DNA of 64,000 nt from Liolophura sinensis (GCF_032854445.1 NC_088300.1:36065608-36129607); one strand, 5' to 3'. Positions 51,617 to 63,825 are shown, counted from the first letter of the stretch. A program made the numbers and translations. The notes: generated from the letters alone by a model not told the origin.

Positions 51617-54600
51617 GTGATTACTGACTCCTATTCCTAATCATTCTTTTGTTGCACTCATCTTTGTCTCATAGTGGCGCTTTGGTATTGCTTGGTCGTT
51701 CCTTTGGCAATCACATTCTCGATATATGTCAAACCGTGACTTAGCCGAGTGAGAGAACTGTCAAAACATAATGCGTGTTTTTTTGTTCTGTTTCTCTTTT
51801 TATGTTACTTGACGTTTTAAGCTGTTCTCACATATTTTACAAACTGCAGTCCAGGTTGTATTGTGAAACCAAGGGTTGCAAGCCTGCATGGGACGCTTTG
51901 ATTGAGCACTACCGTACGTTCACACTAATTTCAGACGCATTTTTCGAAAATGTACACCATGATGCCTTGCAGAAGATGTTGTCTTAAGTCGTACACTCTC
52001 AGTGGGGAGTAGGGGATTACCGGTAGTCGATCAATGACAGTACTTCACATCTCTGTCACACCTCAGTGAGCATCACCAGCTTGGCAAGACGGGGAGAGAC
52101 ACTGCCGGGTTTTGAAAAGACAAATCTTTTTGTGTGATTGGATGGCTGTTTTTCAATCATGCCAATGTCATTTAAAGCTCAGCACACATTGATAGATCTA
52201 TATAAACTACAAAAATGCAGAAAAACGGACGCTTCCGGAAATTTTTGCATGCAACACGTGGGTGCGTCACATTTGTAACGTGTTGATTAGCTGTCTTCAA
52301 CTGAACGTTGACCATTAGAATCTTTTATTGGATATACATGGCATTGTCAGAACATGTGGTCTTTGAAATTTGAAAGCTAATTATTTGTCATAACAACTAG
52401 TGACATTTACAGAAAGATTATCTGAAAAAATGAAGTTTATTTTAAACATCGCTGTGTAAACTGGCTGGCAGTAAAACACTATATGAGCGCACACTAGAAA
52501 TAATTCTGGAGAAACGACGACAACAGCGACCTGACTCGATATTAGCCTTTCTTAAAGAAAGTCAAAACTTGGCACAGTTTGACATATATACATAGCTACT
52601 TCTTTATTTTGCATTATTCCCGAGCCCATAATATTGGCCTTGATATGTGGTGTGACATACCTTGTTCATGTAGACCTACGTCAGAAACGGACACATGTTC
52701 CCAGGCTTACCAGGCTTGGAGAGTTGCGAATGTTTTATTGCCTACCGGCTGGTGTCAATACCCATTCAGTGTAGAATTTTGTGTTCTGTAATGTTTGCCC
52801 AAATATGAGGAAATCTTGGCTTGGAATCTAATTAAGAACACCAGCATTATTAGTTCATATCCATTCTTGGGACTCTTGATGTGGCCTCAGGTGTCTGGTG
52901 TTGGCTCCTGCTGATCAAGCCCTGTTTAAAAGCTTTTATTGTCACATTAAAAATAAAACCTGGTTCAAAAGATTTTTCACAGTAGATAATCGTTAGCTAT
53001 TTCATGTACTTGTAAGCCCACCAATGATTTGGGAAAGCTTTTTAAAAATATATTATCCGCAGGATACATACAAGCTGTGAATTTCGATAATATTTTAATC
53101 CTGCTTTTTGCTGTAAGTTAGTTATGTGGTAGTAAAGTGTAGAACTCAGTACCAGTAGCGGATGATGTGCATGGGGTCTTGATTTTTGTAATCCACACAC
53201 ACATTGAATATTTTGTCTCACTTACGTTCAACTGAGGAGTTTGTCATGATACTTCAGTTTAATTGAAGTCTGCGTGAACTGAGTGAAGTTTGGGAGGAAT
53301 GGGTGGTGAGGTACCTGTTAATGTATTTACTGAGGCCATTTGTAACTTTTGAGCAAACCTTTAGAGTGATTAGTAGATAAATACTCATGGGAATTTGACA
53401 ATTCTTCTTTTTAATTTAGACGTTTATTAGGACACTGAACAAATGATGTGTATGGTTTTGCATCTGCAAATGTCCTCTCAGAGTCTTGCATGTCCCAGAG
53501 CCTTGCATGCCAGATGAAATCTACATGGTTTGTACTTGGCGGGAACTGGGAAATCGGGCCTGTCATCTTCTCCGTTGGATCTAACCACTTAGACTGTGTT
53601 TTCTGAGTGAACATTGTTCATATATTTTCTGTGAAATTACCGATGCTATTCACAATAACATATTCCTCACAGCTTGATATTCTCTCAAGGTCATCTGGTA
53701 TGTATATCGGTGGATTTTGAATGCATTTGTTTGATAAAATTTAAAACGTTGTTTAGTTAATTTAAAATGACATCGTGAGTTGCCTTGTACAAGCTATTGG
53801 GAAAGGCTTGCTTTATAGGCAAGGGTAGGTCCATTCTCCAGTATGGCCATCTGGCACGGCGATGTCGCCTACTGTGAAACTTCTCTGATCTACCCGCTTA
53901 CTTTCAGTGTGTCCCAATTAGCAAGGGCCTGTAATTAGTGAGAGCGTACGGTAGTATTTATTTATTTATTTGATTGGTGTTTTATGCCGTACTCAAGAAT
54001 ATTTCACTTATATGACAGCGGCCAGCATTATAGTGGGTGGAAACTGGGCACAGCATGGGGGAAACCCATGACCATCCGCAGGTTGCTGGAAGACCTTCCC
54101 ACGTACAGCCGGAGAAGAAGCCAGCATGAGCTGGACTTGAACTCACAGCAACCGCATTGGTGAGAGACTCTTGGGTCATTATGCTGCGGTAGTGCGCTAA
54201 CCAGCTAAGCCACGGGGTATGGTAGTAGGCCTTATAACTGTGCAGTGAAGAGGGATGATTAGGATTCCCCTGTGCACACTAACACGTCTGCTCCTACTCC
54301 AGTCTGGTCTCTTGAAAAAACAAAAAACAAAAAGAAAAAAAAATAAATAAAAACAATTGCTGGCACTATGGAACATAACTAAGAGCTAAAATGGAAAGCT
54401 ACATGCTACTTATTTTACATATGGGTATCTAGAATCTTTAAGCAAGATGGAATATTTTGGTCCAGTTAGTGGTGCACCATAGCGATATGGTTGGAGTGCA
54501 ACACTAAACTTTATTACTCCATCTCAAGCTGTCGTTTCCTCCACGCACATGCTTGCCATTGCCTACAATCCGGTTCAAACATTTACGTTTATTGCGAGTT

Positions 54601-57600
54601 TGGTGACTAGGTGATTTGAAATATGGTTCATTACATGGAAATCACGTCACAACTCTCCAAACCCATCTTGGACAGGTCAACCCTTTCTTGGTTGCTTGGT
54701 CATTGAGCTTGTTTTCTAAGAGCTTCAGTCTATGAGAAGCAACTTTAGTCTAAATATTTAAGGGAATCAATTAAAGTTTGATCACTGATGTACATTTATC
54801 TCTTTTCTTTGAGGCAAGCAACCAGTTCCTGAACGATATGACCATGTACAGTGACTTTCCATACGGAGGTGACCCTCCAGGATAACCACATCTTCTTTTC
54901 AATAATAGTGTGTGCAAGCCTGTATGCCATTTGAGGAAAGTTAGTAACAGGCACACCAGTTTCCTTCCCATAAAACTGACAACATATCAATGAAAAATTC
55001 TTGAGTGTGATGTTATGTACGAACTAAATAAGCAAATCCTTTTGTTTTTTCTGTTGTAGGGTTTTAGCAGACATTTCCTGCATGGTTGGAAACATAGACT
55101 CGCGGGAGCTAATGAAGGAGTATTCCTGTAGCTACTATGCAAATAAAGCAGAGATTGAGCGAACACACGAAGAACATAGCAGCGCGCTACCTGGGCACTA
55201 CCACAATGTTCCCCACAATTCAAGCTCAAAAGAACATTCGACATTCATATCGCCGCCCAATATATCCGTGGCTCTTCTCCCAAAAGTAGAGATCACGCAT
55301 TGCTACGTCTTCAAATACCAGTTGGTGAAGATGCTGGAGCAGAAAGGCCATCCTCTGAGAGAGGTGTCAATCCATGCTAACTTCTCTTGTGATTATCAGA
55401 ACCTGTGTCAGAATCAACCTCTGGCCACAGGTATACAGGTAAATCATTCAGATTAGATTGCCAAGAAATTACACTGATGCAGACGTTAAGTAGTCTTGGT
55501 TGAGAGCATCTTTTCTTTCTGTCTAGGGGGAAATTCCTCTGTGAAGCAACTACTGTATTCAACCTAAAAATTCATTGTATTTTTTTTGCATTTTCAGAGG
55601 CGAATAAAGGTCAAGATATATTACTTCTTGTGCTGAAACATTTTCCCAGTAGGATATCATCCTACCTTGCAACCACCTTTGTTAGGTTAATAGAATTCTC
55701 AGAATCTGGCAAAAATGGCAACTTAGTCATCAGGTCGTAGCCAAAATTTGAGATCTAATACAGTAATTGTTAGGATGTTCTGTGGTAAAAATACTTTCCA
55801 CAAGAGAAAAGTCATTGTAGAGTAGTTTATGGTTTACCTTTTTAGCAAGTTTTTTGTTAAAAATGCAGGAAATTGTTTAGTTCAAGTCATATGCTAACTC
55901 CACCATTTTCAACGTGTCCAAATATCATGAATATGGTTTGCATCTCTTGGGGATTTCAAGAAGAAGAAAACATAAAAATGATGCCAAAATCAGATGAAAG
56001 GTTGTCAAAACTTATTTGCAAGTATGGTCTTTGATATTTTTTTTTGGTAGAAAAGGGTATCTGAAAATATGTTTTCTTTGGTGGGTATTTGGGTCCACTT
56101 TTTGATATTTATCATCATTACATAATGATGTTCTGTATAAGGATATGGTGCTTGTCCAGAGATAGAAATTAGAAGTAATGCCAGCAGGACAGTTGTCCTG
56201 TTAACCTCAAAAAGATACCTGACATTTTTGCAACAGAATTTCTCCGCACTGAACTGTTGGCCGATGTATGATTAAATACACTGTGCACTTAGTTTTGACA
56301 TGTAACTGTTTTAGTCACATGTTTACATTTTTAACACATTGTTTCCAATCTGCCTTGAAATATTGTCGCGTAGCTGATGTTGTTGTTGGATTAGCTTCAC
56401 AGCTTGGGTCGGTTAATGATCACATTGGTTGATTGCTTGGTAAACCCTAATTGTTGCTTTTTTATTTTTCGTTTTGCTGCCAATGACTAAATCATATTCC
56501 TAGAGTTGCACTCTTGTCCCCGTAAAATTTCATGTCATAATATGCGCCTTGTGCCTCTTTTCTCATTGAAAAGCAGTGAAGAGAACATTGTAATCTATTT
56601 TCGTAACAAGGCAAGTCTTGCACAGGAAGTCTGGTATATTTTATGGAAACATGATTTTCTGACAAGTGATTTTTTGAAGCAATTTGATGTTTTCTTACAA
56701 ATAAAAAGTGCTGCTATGAATCCACTTGAACGCCATTTTGGGAAACTAATCAAATCGCAAAATTTCATGTGTGTGCAAATTTTCATCGGCAAATATTCAA
56801 CCGGACACTTATCCATGCTGCACATAAATTTTGACGGAAAAGGCCATTTTTTAACTTCGAACCCTGATGTCTATTAAATTTATTTGAATGTGAACTTGTT
56901 GTTTATATACAAACATATGCTTTTATGCTGAATTATGATCATATTTATGAATATATATAAAAAAACATAAATATGATGAAAATCCAGGCTGAATACATTA
57001 AGTTAGCTGAAAAGACCAAATTCTAGTGCATGTATAGTTACAGCCTCATTTCAAAGATACAGAAAGACTATATATACTAAAAGTTGGTCCCAAATACCCA
57101 CCAAACAAAAATATTTTCAAATATCTTATTCTCAGTTAAGAAAAATCAAAAAAATATTGAAGACCACATTTACAACTAACTTTTTGCACTCTTTCACCTG
57201 AACTTTGTCATCTTTAATTTTTCTCCACCTTTAAGTTAGTTTATGCATTGAAGAACTAATTAAGAAAATGAAGATACATCTTTTTCTCTCTCTCTGGTCT
57301 AAATTTTTAATATTAGATTGATATTTGCCAATCCTGCAAAGTTTTTTCTTTTTTGTTTTGTTTTGCATTGTAAGATATTTATATTTTTTCTATTGCTGCA
57401 TATCTTTGGAAATTTTGTAAGCAGATGTTTACAAATGACTACATGTTTTCCAGATACGGTACAACGGCATTGATGGTGAACTGTTTTGCTGTAAGGAAGA
57501 TAACTGTAACAAAGAAGATGCTGTCAGAGATATTCCCCCGAGACAACAGCTCTGTTACAATGCCTCCAATGATGGCACCACTAAAAAGGGTAGGTTGATG

Positions 57601-60188
57601 CTTAATTACGTCAATGAATTTATTTATATAGTGCTATTGGTATTCTTTTGGTCTTGAACTTCATCTTCGTCATTACACTTTATTTGCTTTGGTCAAGTTT
57701 TGGTCATCATTAGGTAGCAATTAATCTCTCTATCTGTCCATCAAAAATCTTGAGAATGGATTTAGAAAAATCCAGGGAATTGTTTATCTCCTGATGAGAA
57801 GGAAGATGATTGAAAATGAATGTTTGAGGGATGATTTCACTTTACTTTTTAATATCTGCAAATAATTAGGTTATTGAATGAATATTGGCAGATTTGCATT
57901 TTTTGTGTCTTTGGAGTTGAGCGGCTTGAAAATAGATTAGACTGTAATCATTCAATAATATATTTATTCTATGACAAACATCAATCATTTCAACCAGGCA
58001 GCAAAATTTAGTCATCGAAAATGAAAATTTGACCCAAAAATTTAAGATGGTAAAACTCATAGTAATATTTTTATACATCTCCGCCAATAGAGGGAGCGTA
58101 TTTGTCCTTTTGTCCATCCGTCCGTATTTGTGTCTGGGCTATAGCTCCATTTTCGCAGCTGTCATGGTAACCAGATAGCCATTTTTTTTATATATACTAT
58201 ATAAATAGATATGATTTTGTGTCTGGGCTGTAACTCCAACTGTTTTCTGCATAGAGTTTTAATTTATGGTGGATACATACATACACAGATGCTGATGTGT
58301 CGCGACTCACACAGTTGTCATGATTACCGGATCACCAGTTTCCCTATATATACTATATTGATAGATACATGTATGATTTTGTGTCCGGGCTATAACTCCA
58401 GCTGTGTTCAACGTAGAGTTTTAATTTTTGGTGGATACATGCATACACAGATGCTGGTGTGTCGCGACTCACATTTGTTCATTTCCACAGTTGTCATGAT
58501 GACCGGATCACCAGTTTCCCTATATATACTATATTGATAGATACTTGTATGATTTTGTGTCCGGGCTATAACTCCAGCTGTGTTCAGCGTAGAGTTTTAA
58601 TTTTTGGTGGATACATACATACACAAATGATCGTGTGGTGCGACTCACATTTGTTCATTTCCGCATTTGTCATAATAACTGCATCAACAGTTTCCGTATA
58701 TGTGCTATATAGAGAGATGATTTTGAGTCCGGGCTATAACTCCAACTGTTTTCCATGTAGAGTTTTAATTTTTGGTGGATGCATACATAAACAGATGATG
58801 ATGTGTCAGGACTCATCGTTTTGTCATGGTAACAAGATAGCCATTTACCTGATATATACCATATAAATAGAAATGATTTCGTGTCCGGGCTACAGTTCAT
58901 ACTGTGTTCCCCATAAAGTTTTCATTTGTGGTGGACACGCTTGTCCACTCACGAGGTTGTCATGGTAACCACATACCATCCATCATCAACACCCATGAAA
59001 ATTCCCCTCAGGGGTTATGCTCACCACAACGCTGCTGGTATTCTTTTATACATGTCAAACAAATGCATTTGTTGGGGCATGTGTTGTGTTCACCCAAACT
59101 CTTGTTTATGAATGACGCAAGAGTGTACAGAGAGAAGAGACAAGTTGTCATTGAATGAGGTCATGATAACTTGTTGCAAATGCAGACAATGTGAGCGTTG
59201 CTAAGGGCGCTGTACAATTCAAAACACATACAGTAATTGCCACAACGCTAAAATATAAGCAAATGTGTAAAATGTATAATCAGTAATAAATATTGGTAGG
59301 AGCAGCGTACCTTAGTTAATTGTGGTCAGCATAAATGATCTTTAACCTACTATTCCTAGTTAAAATTCATGTATTTGGCATTTTGACTCCTTTCAACGTA
59401 ATTCATGTATCTCTGACACTATGCTGACAGATTAAAGGAGTCTGTATGCAGGGATGTAATGGCTTACCGTTCACAATGCCTGACTAGAATGAACGACATT
59501 GAATTTACTTTCTTAAGCTTAATTTTATACTTTAAGTTTTACGAATGTTGTCTCCAGAATTGTTGGCCATGATTTGATGTATATAAATCTAGGCTTTGTG
59601 AATGGAAAGACCTACTGCAATGACTTCAACAACTACATGGTGTTGCTTTGCGTAGCCTCATGTTTTTATTTCCCTTTACTAATGCTGTTTGGACATCTTG
59701 ATTTGCACCTGTACCTGCACGGGTGTGTTTCTCTTACCTAATTATTAGCTAGACTGTTCATATTTGATATACCCTTTCTTTCCGCTATTGTCATGGAATA
59801 ATTTTTGAAAGAATATGGCTGTATTTTGTTTCCAGATTTTAAACTACTGTATTTCCTTGTCTGTGAGTGTGACTGTGTTAGCAGGTCTAAGCTATCAGGT
59901 ACATGTATATGTGGGTGTGTTCTTTAATAATATTGCCCATAACTACAAAGGTTTTTTTTTGTAAACATCTAGCCTAGCACCTGTGTTTTTTTCTGGCCTA
60001 CCTTGTCTATAACATATCCCTGATCCGCAGCTGCCCTGGACTACTGCACCCAGCCTGACACCCGGTGTGCGCGAGCCCGCCGCACAGACCCAGGTAAAGA
60101 GGAGGAGCTGTACTTCTGTGATAACCTGCACCACTGTCAAAACCACAGCCTCACCATCAACGACACCGTAGCAGAAATGTGTAAAATG
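51531..60188 (+). CDS. Secreted/membrane cysteine-rich glycoprotein, three-finger (activin-receptor/Ly6-like) ectodomain, partial
   Basis: Four exons join in phase to 253 codons and continue past the window. The protein starts with a signal peptide (hydrophobic VWLCYAVWSAFLC, likely cleaved after VLA, residue 32, split across exons 1 and 2). It has about 18 cysteines after that point and six N-glycosylation sequons (NSS, NIS, NFS, NAS, NHS, NDT). FCCKEDNCN near residue 170 is the CC....CN box that closes three-finger domains of activin/BMP receptor ectodomains and Ly6/uPAR proteins. A second Cys-rich block, YCTQPDTRC...ELYFCDN, resembles the C.xP..VC...C pattern of type II TGF-beta receptors. 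No transmembrane or kinase segment is inside the window. A receptor serine/threonine kinase ectodomain is my first guess, a Ly6-type protein the alternative. Confidence 0.65.
51617..53950 (+). other. Gene 3 intron 1, first part: nothing recognised
   Basis: AT-rich. Short frames here (for example near 51775 and 52579) have no acceptor, donor and phase combination that fits the gene. Confidence 0.4.
53957..54216 (-). mobile_element. SINE-A, full length, reverse, with TSD
   Basis: Complete from the (TTTA)n tail to the head ccagctaagccacgggg. Duplication gtacggtagta (53946-53956) and gtatggtagta (54217-54227), one mismatch. Confidence 0.88.
54935..55038 (+). mobile_element. SINE-C tail just before gene 3 exon 2
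   Basis: gtttccttcccataaaactg, aaaaattcttgagtgtgatg and gaactaaataagcaaat: the SINE-C 3' region, ending about 22 bp before the exon 2 acceptor. Confidence 0.5.
55060..55438 (+). CDS. Gene 3 exon 2: Cys-rich ectodomain
   Basis: Acceptor ctgttgtag, donor ATACAG|gtaaat. Encodes DISCMVGNIDSRELMKEYSC, a polar His/Ser-rich linker, ITHCYVFKYQLVKMLEQ and NFSCDYQNLCQNQ. Open throughout 379 bases with three sequons. Confidence 0.8.
55632..55760 (+). repeat. Dispersed repeat D, copy 4
   Basis: acattttcccagtaggatat, atcctaccttgcaaccacct, agaattctcagaatctggca and atggcaacttagtcatc match copy 3 in reverse over about 100 bp. Confidence 0.7.
55960..57230 (+). mobile_element. Element with ~145-bp diverged inverted repeats in gene 3 intron 2
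   Basis: The left arm (about 55960-56105) and right arm (about 57085-57230) are inverted repeats, diverged but clear. For example, ggtgggtatttggg at 56080-56093 is the exact complement of 57089-57102, and tctttgatatttttttttgg pairs with the ...aaatattgaagacca side. The interior is about 1 kb with a 123-codon frame (56506-56877) that I cannot place. No target duplication found. Confidence 0.6.
57454..57589 (+). CDS. Gene 3 exon 3: CC....CN box
   Basis: Acceptor tgttttccag, donor AAAAAGG|gtaggt; enters in phase 0 and leaves in phase 1. Encodes IRYNGIDGELFCCKEDNCNK, then RQQLCYNASNDGTTK. Confidence 0.82.
58128..58990 (+). repeat. ~165-bp tandem repeat (about 5 units) in gene 3 intron 3
   Basis: tgtgtccgggctataactcc recurs near 58130, 58219, 58380, 58556, 58726 and 58881, each followed by agagttttaatttttggtgg, gcgactcaca and ttgtcatgatgaccgg. 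The first interval is short (89 bp). The frames across it are repeat, not gene. Confidence 0.9.
59160..60030 (+). other. Gene 3 intron 3, last part: nothing recognised
   Basis: Unique-looking AT-rich intron between the ~165-bp repeats and exon 4; no feature supported. Confidence 0.4.
60031..60188 (+). CDS. Gene 3 exon 4: second Cys-rich block
   Basis: Acceptor ctgatccgcag, donor AAAATG|gtagga; phase 1 in, phase 0 out. Encodes ALDYCTQPDTRCARARRTD, ELYFCDNLHHCQNHSL and TVAEMCKM. The next exon lies beyond the window or is too short to see. Confidence 0.8.
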
Positions 60189-60687
60189 GTAGGATGCTTT
60201 AGTCTTTTTCTTTAGCTTTATGTTTGTTGTTTTAGGTGTTTTTCTTGTGAATTTTCACTTACACAGTGGCTGTTAGGTTTATGGAGTGCAGAGAGTAAAT
60301 CACTTCTCTGAGGCAGAGTTCGCAAGAGCTGAGCCTGTCACATGATAGATCGGTGCCCAATCAGCTACATGAACAATCGTGATGCAGCAAGGGCATCCAT
60401 TAGTGTTTTTTTCGTGGGGAAAAAGGAAGGAAAAACATACCAAATAATAGTCCCATGTATTGCTTGACTGGGAAGTCTTTCTCTGCCCTTAGGCTATGGA
60501 AACCTTTAATTTCATTGATTCAGGTTTAGTCTGCTGTAAATTTTGAGCTCATGAGAAATAATTGTTATAAAATTAGGTCTGCTATAAAGCGGGTAAACTT
60601 GTATGTCCTCCAGCCAGCGGAAGTCAAGGCCATTGATCATCACAGATTGATTGATTAAGTGTACTTGATCAAATGTTTCTTTTATTT

Positions 60688-60702
60688 GGGGGGGGGGGGG
60701 GG
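60688..60702 (+). repeat. Poly(G) run of 15
   Basis: Fifteen G within otherwise AT-rich intron of gene 3; quadruplex-prone and liable to length error in assembly. Confidence 0.9.
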
Positions 60703-61309
60703 CATAATTAAGGATGTAACTAAGCAGTGAACAAACACAGTGCCTGTCTGTTGTGATGTCCAGCTCTGTTTACATGGACAATATAGATGTAATATTCCAA
60801 TATCACTTACATTGTCTTCATTGATTTGAGTTGATAGCAAGGAAATATGTTCAGTATATACTGATGAGAGAGATGGACAGGTCCCATCTGTCAGCGGTGA
60901 AGGATTTGAAGCATGATGGCTAAAAAGACACAATTTTGCACAATGGTAATCTCTGGGTTTTCATTCATTTATGTTTCTGTCGAAGGAGTCCACCACAACT
61001 ACTGTATGTCATATAACTGCAGGTACAATATGTATGGTTATCACCTTTTGGGAAGTTTGCATGATTTTCTTCTGCTCATAAAAAGTCTCACAGGGAAAAA
61101 AACCCATTTGATTTACCAAGAACTTACATTATAGCTAAACTGTATGGCTCTTCCATGACTTTCCAAGAACTTCCAATTTAATTTCCTTTATCTTGATTAT
61201 GATATGAGTTTATTTCAGATTGTAAACCTCTATTTATTCTATGATAAACATTTATCAATACAAGTGTAGGTTTAGTGAGATGTTGCTATACATGTAGCTT
61301 ACCGGAGTT

Positions 61310-61560
61310 AAGGCGCTTACTAGGCGCTTCTGTCAGTTTCTAGGACACACAAGGTGTGGGGTTCAAACCTGAACTTGGTCAGGGAATTTCTATATTGCCC
61401 TGGTCCCTGTTCATGGGACCAAAAGTAACAATAAATGGTTGGTGTTTTATCTCAGACACTCTTGTTTCCTCTACCCATAAAACTAACAGCCACTATTCAA
61501 AGAAGTTAAAAATTCATAACTATGACGTCAAACAACAATCAAATTAATTATAAATAAATT
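61310..61560 (+). mobile_element. SINE-C-like element, diverged
   Basis: Box B-like ggggttcaaacctgaacttg near 61358, then tttcctctacccataaaact and a tail aacaatcaaattaattataa. The order matches the 26275 copy. Confidence 0.45.
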
Positions 61561-62087
61561 AATTAATCTTTAAGGCTTTTTAGGGGATTTCTGAGGATTT
61601 CATTTACACCCTGTGCTCCTTGCAATAGATAACAGTTGCAGTTGAAATTGTGCATGGTTAGATGCATAGATCCCATCTGTGGCTATTCATTTGTCTGTTT
61701 TCCCGATGATACTTTTATGTGGTGTGAATTAAGAAATTATAGAACAGATGCTTAGAATAAACATTTTCAGCACATTGTGATTATGTTGCATTGAGTTGAT
61801 AAGTTTTTACAGTATATTGACCTATTTCACCCATATTTATTGTACGGCACTTCCTGTCTGTCTGTCCATCCGCCCATAAACTTGTTGACATTACTCCTAT
61901 ATCTACTGAACTACTTACCTCTACATAACTGTTTCACTTAGACTTCTTTCACTGGCATTTAGAAGTTGAGTTGGATAACATAATAAATATAGGGATCACA
62001 ACTTTTATTTATTGAGTGAGCGACATTTTTAACTAATACCGTTATCAAGCACAATGATGCTTAAACGTTCCTCACTGACTAAATAGA

Positions 62088-62335
62088 GGGGCCTTCGTGG
62101 CTCAGTTGGTTAGCGCGCTAGCACCAATGCGGTCGCTGTGAGTTCAAGTCCAGCTCATGCTGGCTTCCTCTCCGGCCGTGGGAAGGTCTGCCAGCAACCT
62201 GCGGATGGTCGTGGGTTTCCCCTGGGCTCTGCCCGGTTTCCACCCACCATAAAGCTGGCCGCTGTCGTATAAGTGAAATATTCTTGAGTACGGCGTAAAA
62301 TACCAATTGAGAAAAAAAAAAAAAAAAAAAAAAAA
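62088..62335 (+). mobile_element. SINE-A, short-head variant, poly(A) tail, exact 15-bp TSD
   Basis: Head ggccttcgtggctcagttgg, then a 26-bp gap relative to the 13520 copy between gcgctagc and accaatgcgg, box B, body and a tail of about 25 A. Exact duplication cactgactaaataga at 62073-62087 and 62336-62350. A young insertion. Confidence 0.92.
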
Positions 62336-62350
62336 CACTGACTAAATAGA

Positions 62351-63820
62351 AGTTGGGTTCCATATATTTGTTATACTTCACTTTATAAAATTTATAAAGT
62401 TATAAAATGTGTTAACTTTTTGTCATGATCACCAGAGTAGAAGCCTATAATAAATGAGTCGCATAACATTACAATTTAAAAGTTAAGTGAAAAAATTAAA
62501 AGTAACGACCGTTTTTGTGACACATTCATTTTTCTTGTCAACACTAGATCTGAAGAACTGTTTGTACAAAAGTACAAGGTTGAAATAGGATGATTTTGTG
62601 TATTTCGATCATCAACATAGTTGTCAAGTTATTGTCTGGTGCTTTTTTTTTTTCTCTTTTTACTCCTCTTTTATCGCTCTGAGGCATGACAGTTGAAATC
62701 AATTCATCACACTCTTCATGATACATGCATCTGTTGGCCTCATAGATTTCCAGTTTCAACTGGTAATTGGTCCAGTCACAAACTGTTTAATTAGTGATTA
62801 ATACCTGTCTGCCCTAAGGCAGGTTCCATTTCTGTAATTGTCAGGTGTACTTCAGAAATCTGTCGCCAGTTTGATTATCTCATTCTTTCAATAATGAACA
62901 CCCGAATGGTGACTCATAATGTTTGCCACCGTCACAACTTTTGTCTGGTATTGAATATTACCACATGATTTATTGAGCCATATCGTCTGGTGTGCACATG
63001 ATCTCTTCATAAATATTATGTTACATCCCTTACCTGCCCCTGAATTAGTTTCTGCCACAGCTGTAGTTTTGAATGCCAGGTATGAATGTTTTACACCTGT
63101 AGCATTGAGATTATTGGTGCAGTCAGTCAGCGTATAGTGCAACAGTCTCATCTAGTAATCATGTCCAGACATTATTCGGTTTAGTATGCAAGGTAGAAAG
63201 TATATTTAAAAACAATCTGTCCTGCATGGGGATCGCACAGTTGATCGATGTTCATGTCAGTTGGTTGAAACACGGAAAAACTAATTTTTGTGTGAGGACA
63301 TGCTGTACATTACATTGACTGAAGTTTTTACGTGGTGTAAGCTGTTTAAATGAACATTTAATATGAGTGGGTTTGTAAATGTTAAGATGAAATATTCCAG
63401 ATTTTATGAAAATAAAGGAAGTAATAAAGGAATAAAAGGAAGACGTGAAAAGTAGCAAAACTTGAGGCTTTATGAAAGACTACAGCATAAAGAGTAAAAC
63501 CCAATCAGTGATGACAAGTGGGACAGTTTGCAGATGGTTGCACATATTACCGTTCTCCTGTCAGCTTGCGTTAGTTAGGGTTTTATTTCAACTACAGTTT
63601 ACGCTGTTGTCATGAACATGCTCAGAATGTGCCCCTAGAGCTGTGGCTTAAGCTGAATTGGGCACAAAATGCAGTGATGATAGTTGCAAAGTATTGTTTA
63701 TTATTATTAATTTATTAATACTGGTGTAGAATTACTCAAAATACTCTGATGTCGTCACATTTATTCTACTCTCCACATACTCTTTTGACAGTGTACTTTG
63801 TGCTAATTGATCCACTTTAT
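62351..63820 (+). other. Gene 3 downstream intron: nothing recognised
   Basis: No further exon with matching phase and cysteine pattern, no repeat of note. Confidence 0.4.
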
Positions 63821-63825
63821 AGCCA

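Noticed and set aside
51775-51987. Possible signal-peptide exon for gene 3
   Set aside because: The frame starts at GTG; the nearby ATG at 51771 is in another frame and stops after 13 codons; no phase-2 donor fits. The exon at 51531 fits better.
56506-56877. 123-codon frame as a nested gene in gene 3
   Set aside because: Begins at TTG, has no recognised domain, and lies between inverted repeat arms; kept only as part of the candidate element.
58211-58866. Two overlapping frames of 108 and 135 codons
   Set aside because: They run through the ~165-bp tandem repeat and repeat the same peptide; no splice context.
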